From: Methanobacteriota archaeon | Lineage (GTDB): Archaea > Halobacteriota > Methanosarcinia > Methanosarcinales > Methanosarcinaceae | Length of the DNA: 5,070 nucleotides | Assembly: GCA_030837265.1 (NCBI GenBank) | Contig: JAUPKV010000580.1 | Coordinates: 1 to 5,070, forward strand | Direction of reading: 5' to 3' | Shown here: positions 1 to 4,809 of the stretch, in pieces | Position numbering within the stretch: the first letter of the stretch is position 1 | How the letters are laid out: every line of letters begins with the position of its first letter | Made by a program: the position numbers and the translations under genes | Notes under the pieces: model-generated | Database searches by the model: none | Seen by the model: the letters and a program-made list of their open reading frames with translations, nothing else | Told to the model about the DNA's origin: nothing

Positions 1-1
1 T

Positions 2-76
2 GAAAATTTAAGTAGTTTAGCAGAATCAATAACGGTAGAGTGTGAAGAAGTTGACGCTTATATCCCACGAAGCTAA
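2..76 (+). CDS. C-terminal tail of a TnpB-like (IS605 OrfB) transposon protein, partial
   Basis: An open frame enters from the left edge and ends at TAA (74-76), giving 24 residues that end in VDAYIPRS. The fragment is too short for a homology call. It has the loose, polar, Glu/Ser/Val-rich character of the extreme C-terminal tails of archaeal TnpB proteins, beyond the RuvC and zinc-finger parts. The main support is positional: the stop codon lies inside a compact hairpin of the kind that closes IS200/IS605-family elements, where tnpB normally runs almost to the right end. TnpB is an RNA-guided DNA nuclease carried by these transposons. Whether the gene is intact cannot be seen, because everything upstream is outside the window. 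It could instead be the chance end of an unrelated gene. Confidence 0.42.
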   Translation, partial: ENLSSLAESITVECEEVDAYIPRS

Positions 77-105
77 AGACTTCGGGGTTTTACGCTTCTT
101 CATAT
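43..105 (+). mobile_element. Putative right end of an IS200/IS605-type element (hairpin plus flanking repeats)
   Basis: Bases 63-88 contain a stem CGAAG (68-72) / CTTCG (79-83) with loop CTAAAGA. It is extended by CCC (64-66) pairing with GGG around a bulged A, and is followed by GGGTTTTACGC. An outer 8-base inverted pair, TGAAGAAG (43-50) / CTTCTTCA (95-102), encloses it, and the hexamer ACGCTT occurs on both sides (54-59 and 92-97). Single-stranded-DNA transposons of this family end in imperfect hairpins recognised by TnpA rather than in long terminal inverted repeats. The same segment normally forms the scaffold part of the TnpB guide RNA. The exact element boundary is not determined. The hairpin might instead serve as a terminator for the convergent genes. 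Confidence 0.48.
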
Positions 106-134
106 AAAGATGGTTCCTTCAGGTCTCAAAATCT

Positions 135-1037
135 CTATCTCAAACCTGCACTGAGTTCATATATTTTTGCAAGAAATTCAATGTTCTGGACGGCATTCTG
201 TTCTATCCCAAGTTCATCCGGAGAAAACCCAAGTGCGAGGCCAAGGAGCTGGGAATAGTGAAGCACCGGAATTGAATAATCAGTTCCGAATCTCTCATTG
301 ACTGCGAGTTGTCCCCTATCAAATTGGAGATGGCAGAACGGACATGCATTGACAATACAATCCGCCCCTGCTTTCCGGATGCAGGAAAGTTTATGCTCAA
401 GCATCTCGAGGGATAGTGCAGCATTCCCGGAGCGTACTCCTCCTCCTGCCCCACAGCACATCATTTTATCCGTATAGTCCAGGCTTTTTGTGCCCGTGGC
501 TTCTACAAGTTTGTCAAAGAAAACCGGGCACTCGGTTTCACCAAGATTTCTCTCTTTTGATGGTTTTATCAGATGACAACCGTAATGAAGGGCTACCTTC
601 AGGTCAAGAGGCCTTGCAATATAATCTCTTAATTTCTCCGGCCCAAATTCCTTATACAGGAATTCGATTATATGCCTGACCTCTATAGTACCTTTATACT
701 CCATGCCTATTCCCTTCAAGCAGTCGTTCGTGCGGGCCCTCGTTTCAGGATCCCTCTTAAGCTCCATATTGGCATCTGCCAGAGAACCGTAACAGCCGTT
801 ACAAACTGTCAGGATGTCCCTTCCCATCCTTTCTGAAAGCACTATATTTCGGCTGGCCAGGGCAAGCCAGGTAGCCTTATCAAAAGACTTAAATAACCCC
901 GGAGCAGGACAACAGGAAGCTCCCGGCAGGTCGCTAACATCCACCCCAAGTCTCTCCAAGCAGAGTTTTGTTGCCTTTTCAATGCCTGGATATCGGTTAG
1001 GCACAATACATCCAAGAAACAGCGATAATTTTGTCAT
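135..1037 (-). CDS. hdrB: CoB-CoM heterodisulfide reductase subunit B (HdrB, likely HdrB2 type)
   Basis: The 300-aa protein has two complete cysteine-rich CCG domains. The first has C10, C42-C43, C79 and C82 (CX31CCX35CXXC). The second has C154, C194-C195, C232 and C235 (CX39CCX36CXXC). In structurally studied HdrB these ten cysteines bind the two noncubane [4Fe-4S] clusters that cleave the CoM-S-S-CoB heterodisulfide. All ten are present at the family spacing, and the length is typical, so the subunit should be functional. There is no signal peptide or membrane segment, which fits a cytoplasmic soluble complex. The ATG at 1037 follows AGAAGG (1045-1050) by 7 bases, and only 12 bases separate it from the hdrC stop, so the two genes are co-transcribed. 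The stop is TAG, followed two codons later by an in-frame TGA. The B2 assignment rests on context (hdrCB without hdrA) and is less certain than the family. Confidence 0.94.
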   Translation of the reverse strand: MTKLSLFLGCIVPNRYPGIEKATKLCLERLGVDVSDLPGASCCPAPGLFKSFDKATWLALASRNIVLSERMGRDILTVCNGCYGSLADANMELKRDPETRARTNDCLKGIGMEYKGTIEVRHIIEFLYKEFGPEKLRDYIARPLDLKVALHYGCHLIKPSKERNLGETECPVFFDKLVEATGTKSLDYTDKMMCCGAGGGVRSGNAALSLEMLEHKLSCIRKAGADCIVNACPFCHLQFDRGQLAVNERFGTDYSIPVLHYSQLLGLALGFSPDELGIEQNAVQNIEFLAKIYELSAGLR

Positions 1038-1049
1038 ATATCTGCCTTC

Positions 1050-1535
1050 TTATTTTTCAGCTATTAATTGATCAAATCCACAACATTTGAGGAGAGTTTT
1101 GACTTCTTCGAGGGCTTCCGGATATTTCAGCACAGTCTCAGGTATGGGCTCAAGCCCCAGTTCTTCTCTTTTTTTCTTAGTTTCTTCGTCCAGAGGAACC
1201 GCGTGTCCGCACTCCATAACCAGTTCCGAGACCTTCCTGTGTTCCGGCAGTATGAAACCTTCCCTAACTGCCAACCTCCTCAGTTCAAGAAGCGCATCTG
1301 TGATCGGAATCCCTCTTGGGCAGCGTTCCTGGCAGGTGTAGCATGTAGTACAGAGCCACAGGTCATTGTCCGAAAGAACTTCCGCCCTGTTTTTGCGTGC
1401 ATCTCTGAGAACTCTGCGAGTATTGAATCCCGTATGCCGTCCGGACGGACAGCTCCCTGTGCAAGTGCCGCAGTGCATGCAGGAAAGCACATCGAGTCCT
1501 GCATTTTTCAACATATCTACTAGTTTTTCACTCAT
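1050..1535 (-). CDS. hdrC: CoB-CoM heterodisulfide reductase subunit C (HdrC, likely HdrC2 type)
   Basis: The protein has 161 aa from the ATG chosen here and contains two ferredoxin-type [4Fe-4S] motifs: C19, C22, C25, C29-P and C62, C65, C68, C72-P. This is the HdrC arrangement, which passes electrons from the flavoprotein HdrA to the catalytic HdrB. A Cys-Cys-Gly sits near the C-terminus (C151-C152). The frame can be extended three codons to a GTG at 1544. The ATG at 1535 is preferred because GTGA (1541-1544) then serves as a short Shine-Dalgarno sequence 5 bases upstream, and because the HdrC family typically begins with a short helix before the first cysteine motif. It is the first gene of the hdrCB pair, and hdrB follows after 12 bases. 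No hdrA lies beside it, so HdrA must be supplied from another locus. It is soluble, with no membrane segment. Confidence 0.93.
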   Translation of the reverse strand: MSEKLVDMLKNAGLDVLSCMHCGTCTGSCPSGRHTGFNTRRVLRDARKNRAEVLSDNDLWLCTTCYTCQERCPRGIPITDALLELRRLAVREGFILPEHRKVSELVMECGHAVPLDEETKKKREELGLEPIPETVLKYPEALEEVKTLLKCCGFDQLIAEK

Positions 1536-1556
1536 ACCATTCACTGTCTGGTTTTG

Positions 1557-1685
1557 TCAATTCATCAGTTTCAGAAAAGGCAAGTACAGTTGAGAAGTAA
1601 TAATTAAAAGACAGCCAATCAGGCCGAAAGACTGCAAATTAAACTGGAATTTCAGATTTGCAGGTGAATATGGCTTTTTAGACAT
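1557..1685 (-). CDS. Possible 42-aa leader or small membrane protein upstream of hdrC (weak)
   Basis: An ATG at 1685 opens a 42-codon frame ending in TGA at 1557-1559, 21 bases before the hdrC ATG. The product begins MSKKPYSPANLK (basic) and continues into a hydrophobic stretch at about residues 20-38 (FGLIGCLLIITSQLYLPFL) that could span or associate with a membrane. Against it being a gene, no Shine-Dalgarno motif precedes the ATG (the upstream bases are ATCACAA), there is no recognised family, and a TATA-like sequence and a dyad lie inside it. If real, it would be co-transcribed with hdrCB and might be a regulatory upstream ORF. Chance is the more likely explanation. Confidence 0.18.
   Translation of the reverse strand: MSKKPYSPANLKFQFNLQSFGLIGCLLIITSQLYLPFLKLMN
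1632..1663. repeat. Inverted repeat in the hdrC upstream region
   Basis: The perfect 8-base arms CTGCAAAT (1632-1639) and ATTTGCAG (1656-1663) enclose an inner CTG (1644-1646) / CAG (1653-1655) pair. Together they form a 32-base hairpin or a protein-binding dyad about 97-128 bases upstream of the hdrC start. There is no T-tract after it on the minus strand, so it does not look like a terminator. A regulator site or RNA leader structure is possible. Confidence 0.45.
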
Positions 1686-1776
1686 TTGTGATAGATTTCT
1701 TCTTTATCATTCTTTATTACGTCATGATACTTAACCTAAACCAATTTAAATCAATTGACCGCTATTGCTATCGAAT

Positions 1777-1782
1777 AAAAAA
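1777..1782 (-). terminator. Oligo-T tract, candidate terminator of fno
   Basis: The minus strand reads CACTTTTTTATTCG here, a run of six T about 80 bases beyond the fno stop codon. Archaeal RNA polymerase commonly terminates at T-rich tracts without needing a hairpin. The region is AT-rich overall, so a T6 run could be chance. Confidence 0.3.
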
Positions 1783-1805
1783 GTGAAATTAGAAGTTAAA
1801 TTAAA

Positions 1806-1846
1806 GAATTTTATATATGAGAATTTTATCTATGAATTTTATCTAT
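1806..1846. repeat. Three near-tandem 13-base AT-rich repeats
   Basis: GAATTTTATCTAT occurs exactly at 1821-1833 and again at 1834-1846, with no spacer. A one-mismatch copy, GAATTTTATATAT, lies at 1806-1818, two bases before. A truncated GAATTT follows at 1850-1855. The array lies directly behind the fno stop codon. On the minus strand each unit contains an ATAAAATTC core, so the units also look like weak TATA boxes. They could be replication slippage products, regulator half-sites or simple AT-rich DNA. Confidence 0.6.
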
Positions 1847-1861
1847 CCTGAATTTGTCCTA

Positions 1862-2569
1862 TCACGAAAAGTTTATTCCAAGATCTTTAAGCCCATTGAG
1901 TTTTGCAAGGTTAATCAATAGAGGCGTAAGTGACTCTGCAGTGTTTGACAGTTTAAGAGGTCCTCCGTCCAGAGGTTTAAGGCATCCCATATTACTTGTG
2001 AGTTCCATGACAAATTTCTTTGCTTCGGCATCATCGCTGCATATAATTGCGTCGTAAACGGCTTTACACTTAACAACATCTTTTAGTTTTCCTGCCGGAA
2101 CATTGTGAAAAGCTGCAACGACTTTAGTGGACTGCGGGACTTTTGCCTGAATAGCAAGAGCAGCCGAGCCTTCGGCAGGAGGTTTGTAAATGAAAAGGCT
2201 TCCCTCTTTTACCATGGGAACAACAGGAGTTATCAGAATCTTGTTTTCAAGAGCTTCCCGGACTTCGGCCAGCAGAGCCAAAGCATGGTCAAAACGGATT
2301 GTGAGAATGATCAGTTCAGCCGCATGTGCAGCTTCATGATTAATATTTCCTGTAATTGTTATTTTGGATGTATCGAACCCGAAACTCTCAAGATCCGTTA
2401 AGGCTTGCTTTGCCGCTTCTTCTGCACTTTCCCGAGATCTTGAACCTATAATTATTTCATTCTTTATGCCCTCAGGCATAAGATTTTGAAGAGCCAGCCT
2501 GAGAATCATACCTTCTCCGATATTGCCGGTTCCTCCCAGTATAGCAATTTTTAACTTATCATGATTCAA
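1862..2569 (-). CDS. fno: F420H2:NADP+ oxidoreductase (NADPH-dependent F420 reductase, Fno/NpdG family)
   Basis: The 235-aa soluble protein has an N-terminal Rossmann fold with GGTGNIGEG at residues 12-20 and a basic GSR (42-44) after the second beta strand, the position that selects the NADP 2'-phosphate. Family hallmarks follow: FHNVPA around H155 and the C-terminal block PLDGGPL...ESLTPLLIN (199-220) ending LGINF, matching my recollection of Archaeoglobus fulgidus Fno. The enzyme transfers hydride between reduced deazaflavin F420 and NADP, in methanogens mainly to make NADPH for biosynthesis. It is about 20 residues longer than the roughly 212-aa A. fulgidus enzyme, chiefly from a short N-terminal extension and an insertion near residues 29-38. 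The lysine I recall at Archaeoglobus position 36 is Ser48 here. The start is TTG at 2569, chosen because a perfect AGGAGG lies 9 bases upstream and no in-frame ATG is near. It appears to be transcribed alone. Confidence 0.9.
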   Translation of the reverse strand: MNHDKLKIAILGGTGNIGEGMILRLALQNLMPEGIKNEIIIGSRSRESAEEAAKQALTDLESFGFDTSKITITGNINHEAAHAAELIILTIRFDHALALLAEVREALENKILITPVVPMVKEGSLFIYKPPAEGSAALAIQAKVPQSTKVVAAFHNVPAGKLKDVVKCKAVYDAIICSDDAEAKKFVMELTSNMGCLKPLDGGPLKLSNTAESLTPLLINLAKLNGLKDLGINFS

Positions 2570-2578
2570 TCAAAAAAA

Positions 2579-2584
2579 CCTCCT
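2579..2584 (-). promoter_or_regulatory. Perfect Shine-Dalgarno AGGAGG that fixes the fno TTG start
   Basis: On the minus strand AGGAGG is followed by 9 bases (mostly T) and then TTG, the only start-type codon in the fno frame at workable spacing. The nearest ATG (2563-2565 region) is out of frame. This site makes a non-ATG start credible. Confidence 0.8.
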
Positions 2585-2598
2585 ATTTTATATATCTC

Positions 2599-2702
2599 CC
2601 ATAAATATCTCGGAGGGTTAATATAAGTTCTGTCGTCAATTTATACAATAGAATAGGTGAGATATTATACTACATATATAGATATTTATGGAAGCCCCTC
2701 CG
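2599..2702 (-). promoter_or_regulatory. Upstream region of fno with interleaved complementary segments, candidate operator or RNA switch
   Basis: Read 5' to 3' on the minus strand, segment A CGGAGGG (2702-2696) is followed by B CCATAAATATCT (2691-2680). A 62-base stretch comes next, and then A' CCCTCCG (2617-2611) and B' AGATATTTATGG (2610-2599). A/A' are perfect 7-base complements and B/B' perfect 12-base complements, but the order A-B-A'-B' is not nested, so both could pair only as a pseudoknot. CCTCC inside A' is also complementary to the fno Shine-Dalgarno GGAGG 28 bases downstream, and could hide it. TATA-like CTATATATG (2671-2679) and TGTATAAAT (2639-2647) lie between the arms. If transcription starts downstream of these, A and B are not transcribed and the dyads would be DNA operators around the promoter. 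No known riboswitch class was recognised. Confidence 0.4.
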
Positions 2703-2865
2703 TAGTCTAAGAAAATTAACTAATTTTTGAGGACAATGCACATAAGATATGAAATCAAGTGTAAAAACATTGGGACTTAAATTTTACTCAGACAATTAAA
2801 GTTTATAATACTTGTTTTTATAGTTCGATTGCACAAGCACTATTTATTTGTAAACTGAGGAGTTT

Positions 2866-2875
2866 TGTCCGGACA
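2866..2875. repeat. 10-base perfect palindrome TGTCCGGACA
   Basis: This GC-rich palindrome in otherwise AT-rich spacer lies about 45 bases past the DUF2284 gene stop. No T-tract follows it on the minus strand (AAAAC follows), so it is not an obvious terminator for that gene. It could be a dimeric regulator site. Confidence 0.4.
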
Positions 2876-2919
2876 TTTATAAACTTTACTATTCGAAATA
2901 TTCTTCACAAATTTTGAAT

Positions 2920-3459
2920 TTACTCTATCAGCAAGATTCCAATACACAGGGTTTTTCCAGGCTTGCAGAACTCAAGCACCAGTTCGGCGTTTTCCATCGC
3001 TTTTTGAAGGTTAATTCCAACGGCTTCAGGTGCAAAACGTCTCCTTTCCGGTTTAGCACAACCCTTAAGGTTGCAAACCTCGCATTCGTTACATGCGGCG
3101 GGTCTTAGAAGATGAGAAAAAGTAAAACCTTCCCTGAAAGCTTCCTGCTCAAGCTCGAACATTTTCTGAAAAGATTCCTTTCTGAACTTTGACCAGGCTT
3201 CAAGAATATCCGTAACTCCTGAAGTATCGTGTTCATCCACAAGGAGAAATGCACTCGAGTATTCAGCTAACACTTTCCTGAACTCGTCAATTGACATGAT
3301 ATGCGGCGGACAGCTCAAAGTTTTTCCATAGCTCTTGCAACCATAAGCGCATTTTAGGGCAATCCGGTTTTCAATCGGAATATTATTCGTATCCAGAAAA
3401 TGCGCTTTAAGGCCTATTTCAGAAGCTTTTTTAACAAGATCCTCATACTTTCCAGGCAT
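2920..3459 (-). CDS. DUF2284-like predicted metal-binding protein
   Basis: The 179-aa soluble protein carries two cysteine clusters typical of the DUF2284 family: C37-X3-C41-X8-C50 followed by Pro-Pro-His (LSCPPH), and C123-X2-C126-X2-C129-X4-C134-Ala-Lys-Pro. The second is followed by RRRFAPEAVGINL, matching the family's conserved 'metal-cluster then EA.GI' block. Two further Cys (165, 172) lie near the end. The pattern suggests an iron-sulfur or zinc site. The biochemical role is not known to me, though members are common in anaerobes. The start ATG at 3459 has a good AAGGAG (3465-3470) 5 bases upstream. The length is normal for the family. The gene is divergent from the M24 gene, with a 103-base spacer that could hold a shared control region, so a functional link is possible. 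The next gene downstream is 350 bases away, so it is probably monocistronic. Confidence 0.78.
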   Translation of the reverse strand: MPGKYEDLVKKASEIGLKAHFLDTNNIPIENRIALKCAYGCKSYGKTLSCPPHIMSIDEFRKVLAEYSSAFLLVDEHDTSGVTDILEAWSKFRKESFQKMFELEQEAFREGFTFSHLLRPAACNECEVCNLKGCAKPERRRFAPEAVGINLQKAMENAELVLEFCKPGKTLCIGILLIE

Positions 3460-3482
3460 AATAACTCCTTCAATGATTGATT

Positions 3483-3502
3483 CTTAATTAAGTTTTAATT
3501 AC
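3483..3502. promoter_or_regulatory. AT-rich divergent promoter region between the DUF2284 and M24 genes
   Basis: The 103-base spacer (3460-3562) has an AT-rich core containing the palindrome CTTAATTAAG (3483-3492) and inverted TAATTAA (3485-3491) / TTAATTA (3495-3501). On the plus strand TTTTAATTA (3493-3501) could act as a TATA element, placing M24 transcription start near 3526. On the minus strand GTAATTAAAAC could start the DUF2284 transcript near 3473, just ahead of its ribosome site. The two promoters would overlap and might be coordinately controlled. This is inferred from spacing only. Confidence 0.35.
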
Positions 3503-3562
3503 ATTCAACACTGTGTAGGTTGCACGTTATTAATGATCCTATAAACTTGTAAAGGGATTCGC

Positions 3563-4756
3563 ATGGTTAAGAAGGTACCTTTAACTGAACTTGAAAACCG
3601 CATGAGAGCTTTCAGAACAAGAATGGACATCTCAAATCCCGATTGGGAGATCGCCGTTATATTTAGCAAAATAAACCTCTATTATTTTACAGGCACGATG
3701 CAGGATGGAATGCTAATTATACCAAAGCACGGAGAAGCAGTTCTCTGGGTACGGCGCAGCTACGAAAGAGCTCTTGACGAATCATTATTCCCCAGGATAG
3801 AACCCATGAGCAGTTACCGTGATGCCGCAAAAGGTACAGGTGAGCTTCCAAACACGGTTTATCTGGAGACCGAAGTAGTCCCTCTGGCGATGTACCAGAG
3901 ATTGCAAAAATACTTCCCTTTTAAGAATGTTAAACCTGTTGATGCTCAAATTTGTAATGTAAGAGCAGTAAAAAGTGAATATGAGCTGCAGCTGATGAGA
4001 AAAGCCGGGAAACTTCATCAGCATATGCTGGAAGACATTGTACCTGAAATGCTCCGGGAAGGAATGAGTGAGGTTGACCTGGCAACAGAATTGTTTTCTC
4101 TGATGGTTGAGGAGGGACATGACGGAGTATGCCGTTTTGGCATGTTCGAGACTGATTTGCTGCTCGGAAATATCTGTTTTGGTGAGAGCTCAATTTATCC
4201 ATGTTATTTTAACGGGCCCGGAGGGTTTTACGGGATGAATCCTGCAGTGCCCGATATAGGGAGCCGTGAAAGGAAATTACGAAAGGGGGATATGGTATTC
4301 GTTGATGTAGGCTTCGGAGTTGAAGGTTATAATACGGATAAGACCACGACATACATGTTCGGCTCTCCCCTCCCCCAATATGCCGTAGATATGCACAATA
4401 AATGCGTGGACATACAGAATGAAATTGCAGCGATGTTAAAACCCGGATCCATTCCCTCTGAAATATACAATAATATAATGAACAATCTTGATGAAGAATT
4501 TCTGAAAAACTTTATGGGTTTTGGGAACCGTAAAGTCAAGTTTCTGGGTCATAGCATAGGGTTACAGATTGACGAAACTCCCATAATTGCCGAAGGATTT
4601 GATGACCCTCTTCAGGAAGGAATGGTACTAGCCCTGGAACCTAAGAGAGGAATAGAGAATATCGGGATGGTGGGAATCGAAAACACCTTTATAGTAACTG
4701 CCAAAGGCGGAGAATGCATCACTGGAGATAATCCGGGATTGATTCCTATATATTGA
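3563..4756 (+). CDS. M24-family metallohydrolase (creatinase/Xaa-Pro peptidase fold), copy 1
   Basis: The 397-aa cytoplasmic protein has an N-terminal creatinase/prolidase-like domain (about 10-135) and a C-terminal 'pita-bread' M24 catalytic domain (about 140-390). All five metal ligands of the family can be placed: D248 (FVDVG), D259 (NTDKT, the canonical 11 residues later), H330 (GHSIG), E359 (LEPK) and E373 (GIEN). Seven residues after H330, where methionine aminopeptidase and prolidase have a catalytic His, there is D337 (IDETP). The family contains prolidases, Xaa-Pro aminopeptidases and creatinase, so this protein may hydrolyse an unusual C-N bond, and its substrate is unknown. The segment around [20 protein letters not shown] (203-222) recalls M24 members of anaerobic bacteria. 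The ATG start is preceded by AAAGGG and conserved in the adjacent copy. A small hairpin (4774-4787) follows the stop. It is probably co-transcribed with copy 2. Confidence 0.85.
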   Translation: MVKKVPLTELENRMRAFRTRMDISNPDWEIAVIFSKINLYYFTGTMQDGMLIIPKHGEAVLWVRRSYERALDESLFPRIEPMSSYRDAAKGTGELPNTVYLETEVVPLAMYQRLQKYFPFKNVKPVDAQICNVRAVKSEYELQLMRKAGKLHQHMLEDIVPEMLREGMSEVDLATELFSLMVEEGHDGVCRFGMFETDLLLGNICFGESSIYPCYFNGPGGFYGMNPAVPDIGSRERKLRKGDMVFVDVGFGVEGYNTDKTTTYMFGSPLPQYAVDMHNKCVDIQNEIAAMLKPGSIPSEIYNNIMNNLDEEFLKNFMGFGNRKVKFLGHSIGLQIDETPIIAEGFDDPLQEGMVLALEPKRGIENIGMVGIENTFIVTAKGGECITGDNPGLIPIY

Positions 4757-4809
4757 CTGGCAAGATTCAACATCAGAAAGATTTCTGGAATAATTTAAGA
4801 TAGCCTCTC

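Larger units (their letters stand above)
1545..1861. other. Intergenic region between fno 3' end and hdrC 5' end
   Basis: About 320 bases without a confident gene. From the fno stop towards hdrC it holds three copies of a 13-base AT-rich motif (1806-1846), a minus-strand T6 tract (1777-1782) that could end fno transcription, an imperfect hairpin dyad (1632-1663), a weak 42-aa ORF (1557-1685), and a minus-strand TATA-like TTTTAATTA (1601-1609). That last motif would place transcription start near 1580 and give hdrC a leader of about 45 bases. A stronger TATA-like TATATAAAA lies near 1810-1818, but it would imply a leader of over 200 bases. Which promoter is used cannot be decided from sequence. 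Confidence 0.6.
2570..2919. other. Intergenic region between DUF2284 gene 3' end and fno 5' end
   Basis: Here are 350 AT-rich bases with no supportable protein gene. The fno-proximal third (2579-2702) holds the Shine-Dalgarno site, several TATA-like motifs and interleaved complementary segments, described separately. The rest (2703-2919) contains a 10-base palindrome TGTCCGGACA (2866-2875) and an inverted pair GTTTATAA (2801-2808) / TTATAAAC (2877-2884) that flanks the segment containing it. No tRNA or rRNA pattern is visible. A small untranslated RNA is possible but unsupported. Confidence 0.6.

Noticed and set aside
1438..1449. Palindrome CCGTCCGGACGG
   Set aside because: It falls inside the hdrC coding sequence over a Pro-Ser-Gly-Arg stretch just after the first iron-sulfur motif. 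The codon content explains it.
1068..1523. 151-codon plus-strand open frame opposite hdrC
   Set aside because: It lies wholly antisense to hdrC, whose iron-sulfur cysteine motifs are unmistakable. It has no ribosome site or recognisable domain, so it is a shadow frame.
1536..1544. GTG at 1544 as the hdrC start
   Set aside because: The GTGA there is better placed as the Shine-Dalgarno for the ATG at 1535, and no ribosome site precedes the GTG.
2105..2401. 98-codon plus-strand open frame inside fno
   Set aside because: It is antisense to a well-recognised Fno protein, with no family features and no start signal.
2585..2593. TATATAAAA on the minus strand as the fno TATA box
   Set aside because: It sits directly next to the Shine-Dalgarno site. 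An archaeal start about 25 bases downstream would fall inside the gene and exclude that site from the mRNA.
2736..2780. 14-aa plus-strand ORF (MHIRYEIKCKNIGT) preceded by GAGG
   Set aside because: It is too short, the GAGG-to-ATG spacing is only 3 bases, and there is no context. It is best treated as chance.
3785..4202. Minus-strand frames of 111 and 90 codons opposite the M24 gene
   Set aside because: They are antisense to a strongly supported M24 gene, overlap each other in different frames and lack motifs.
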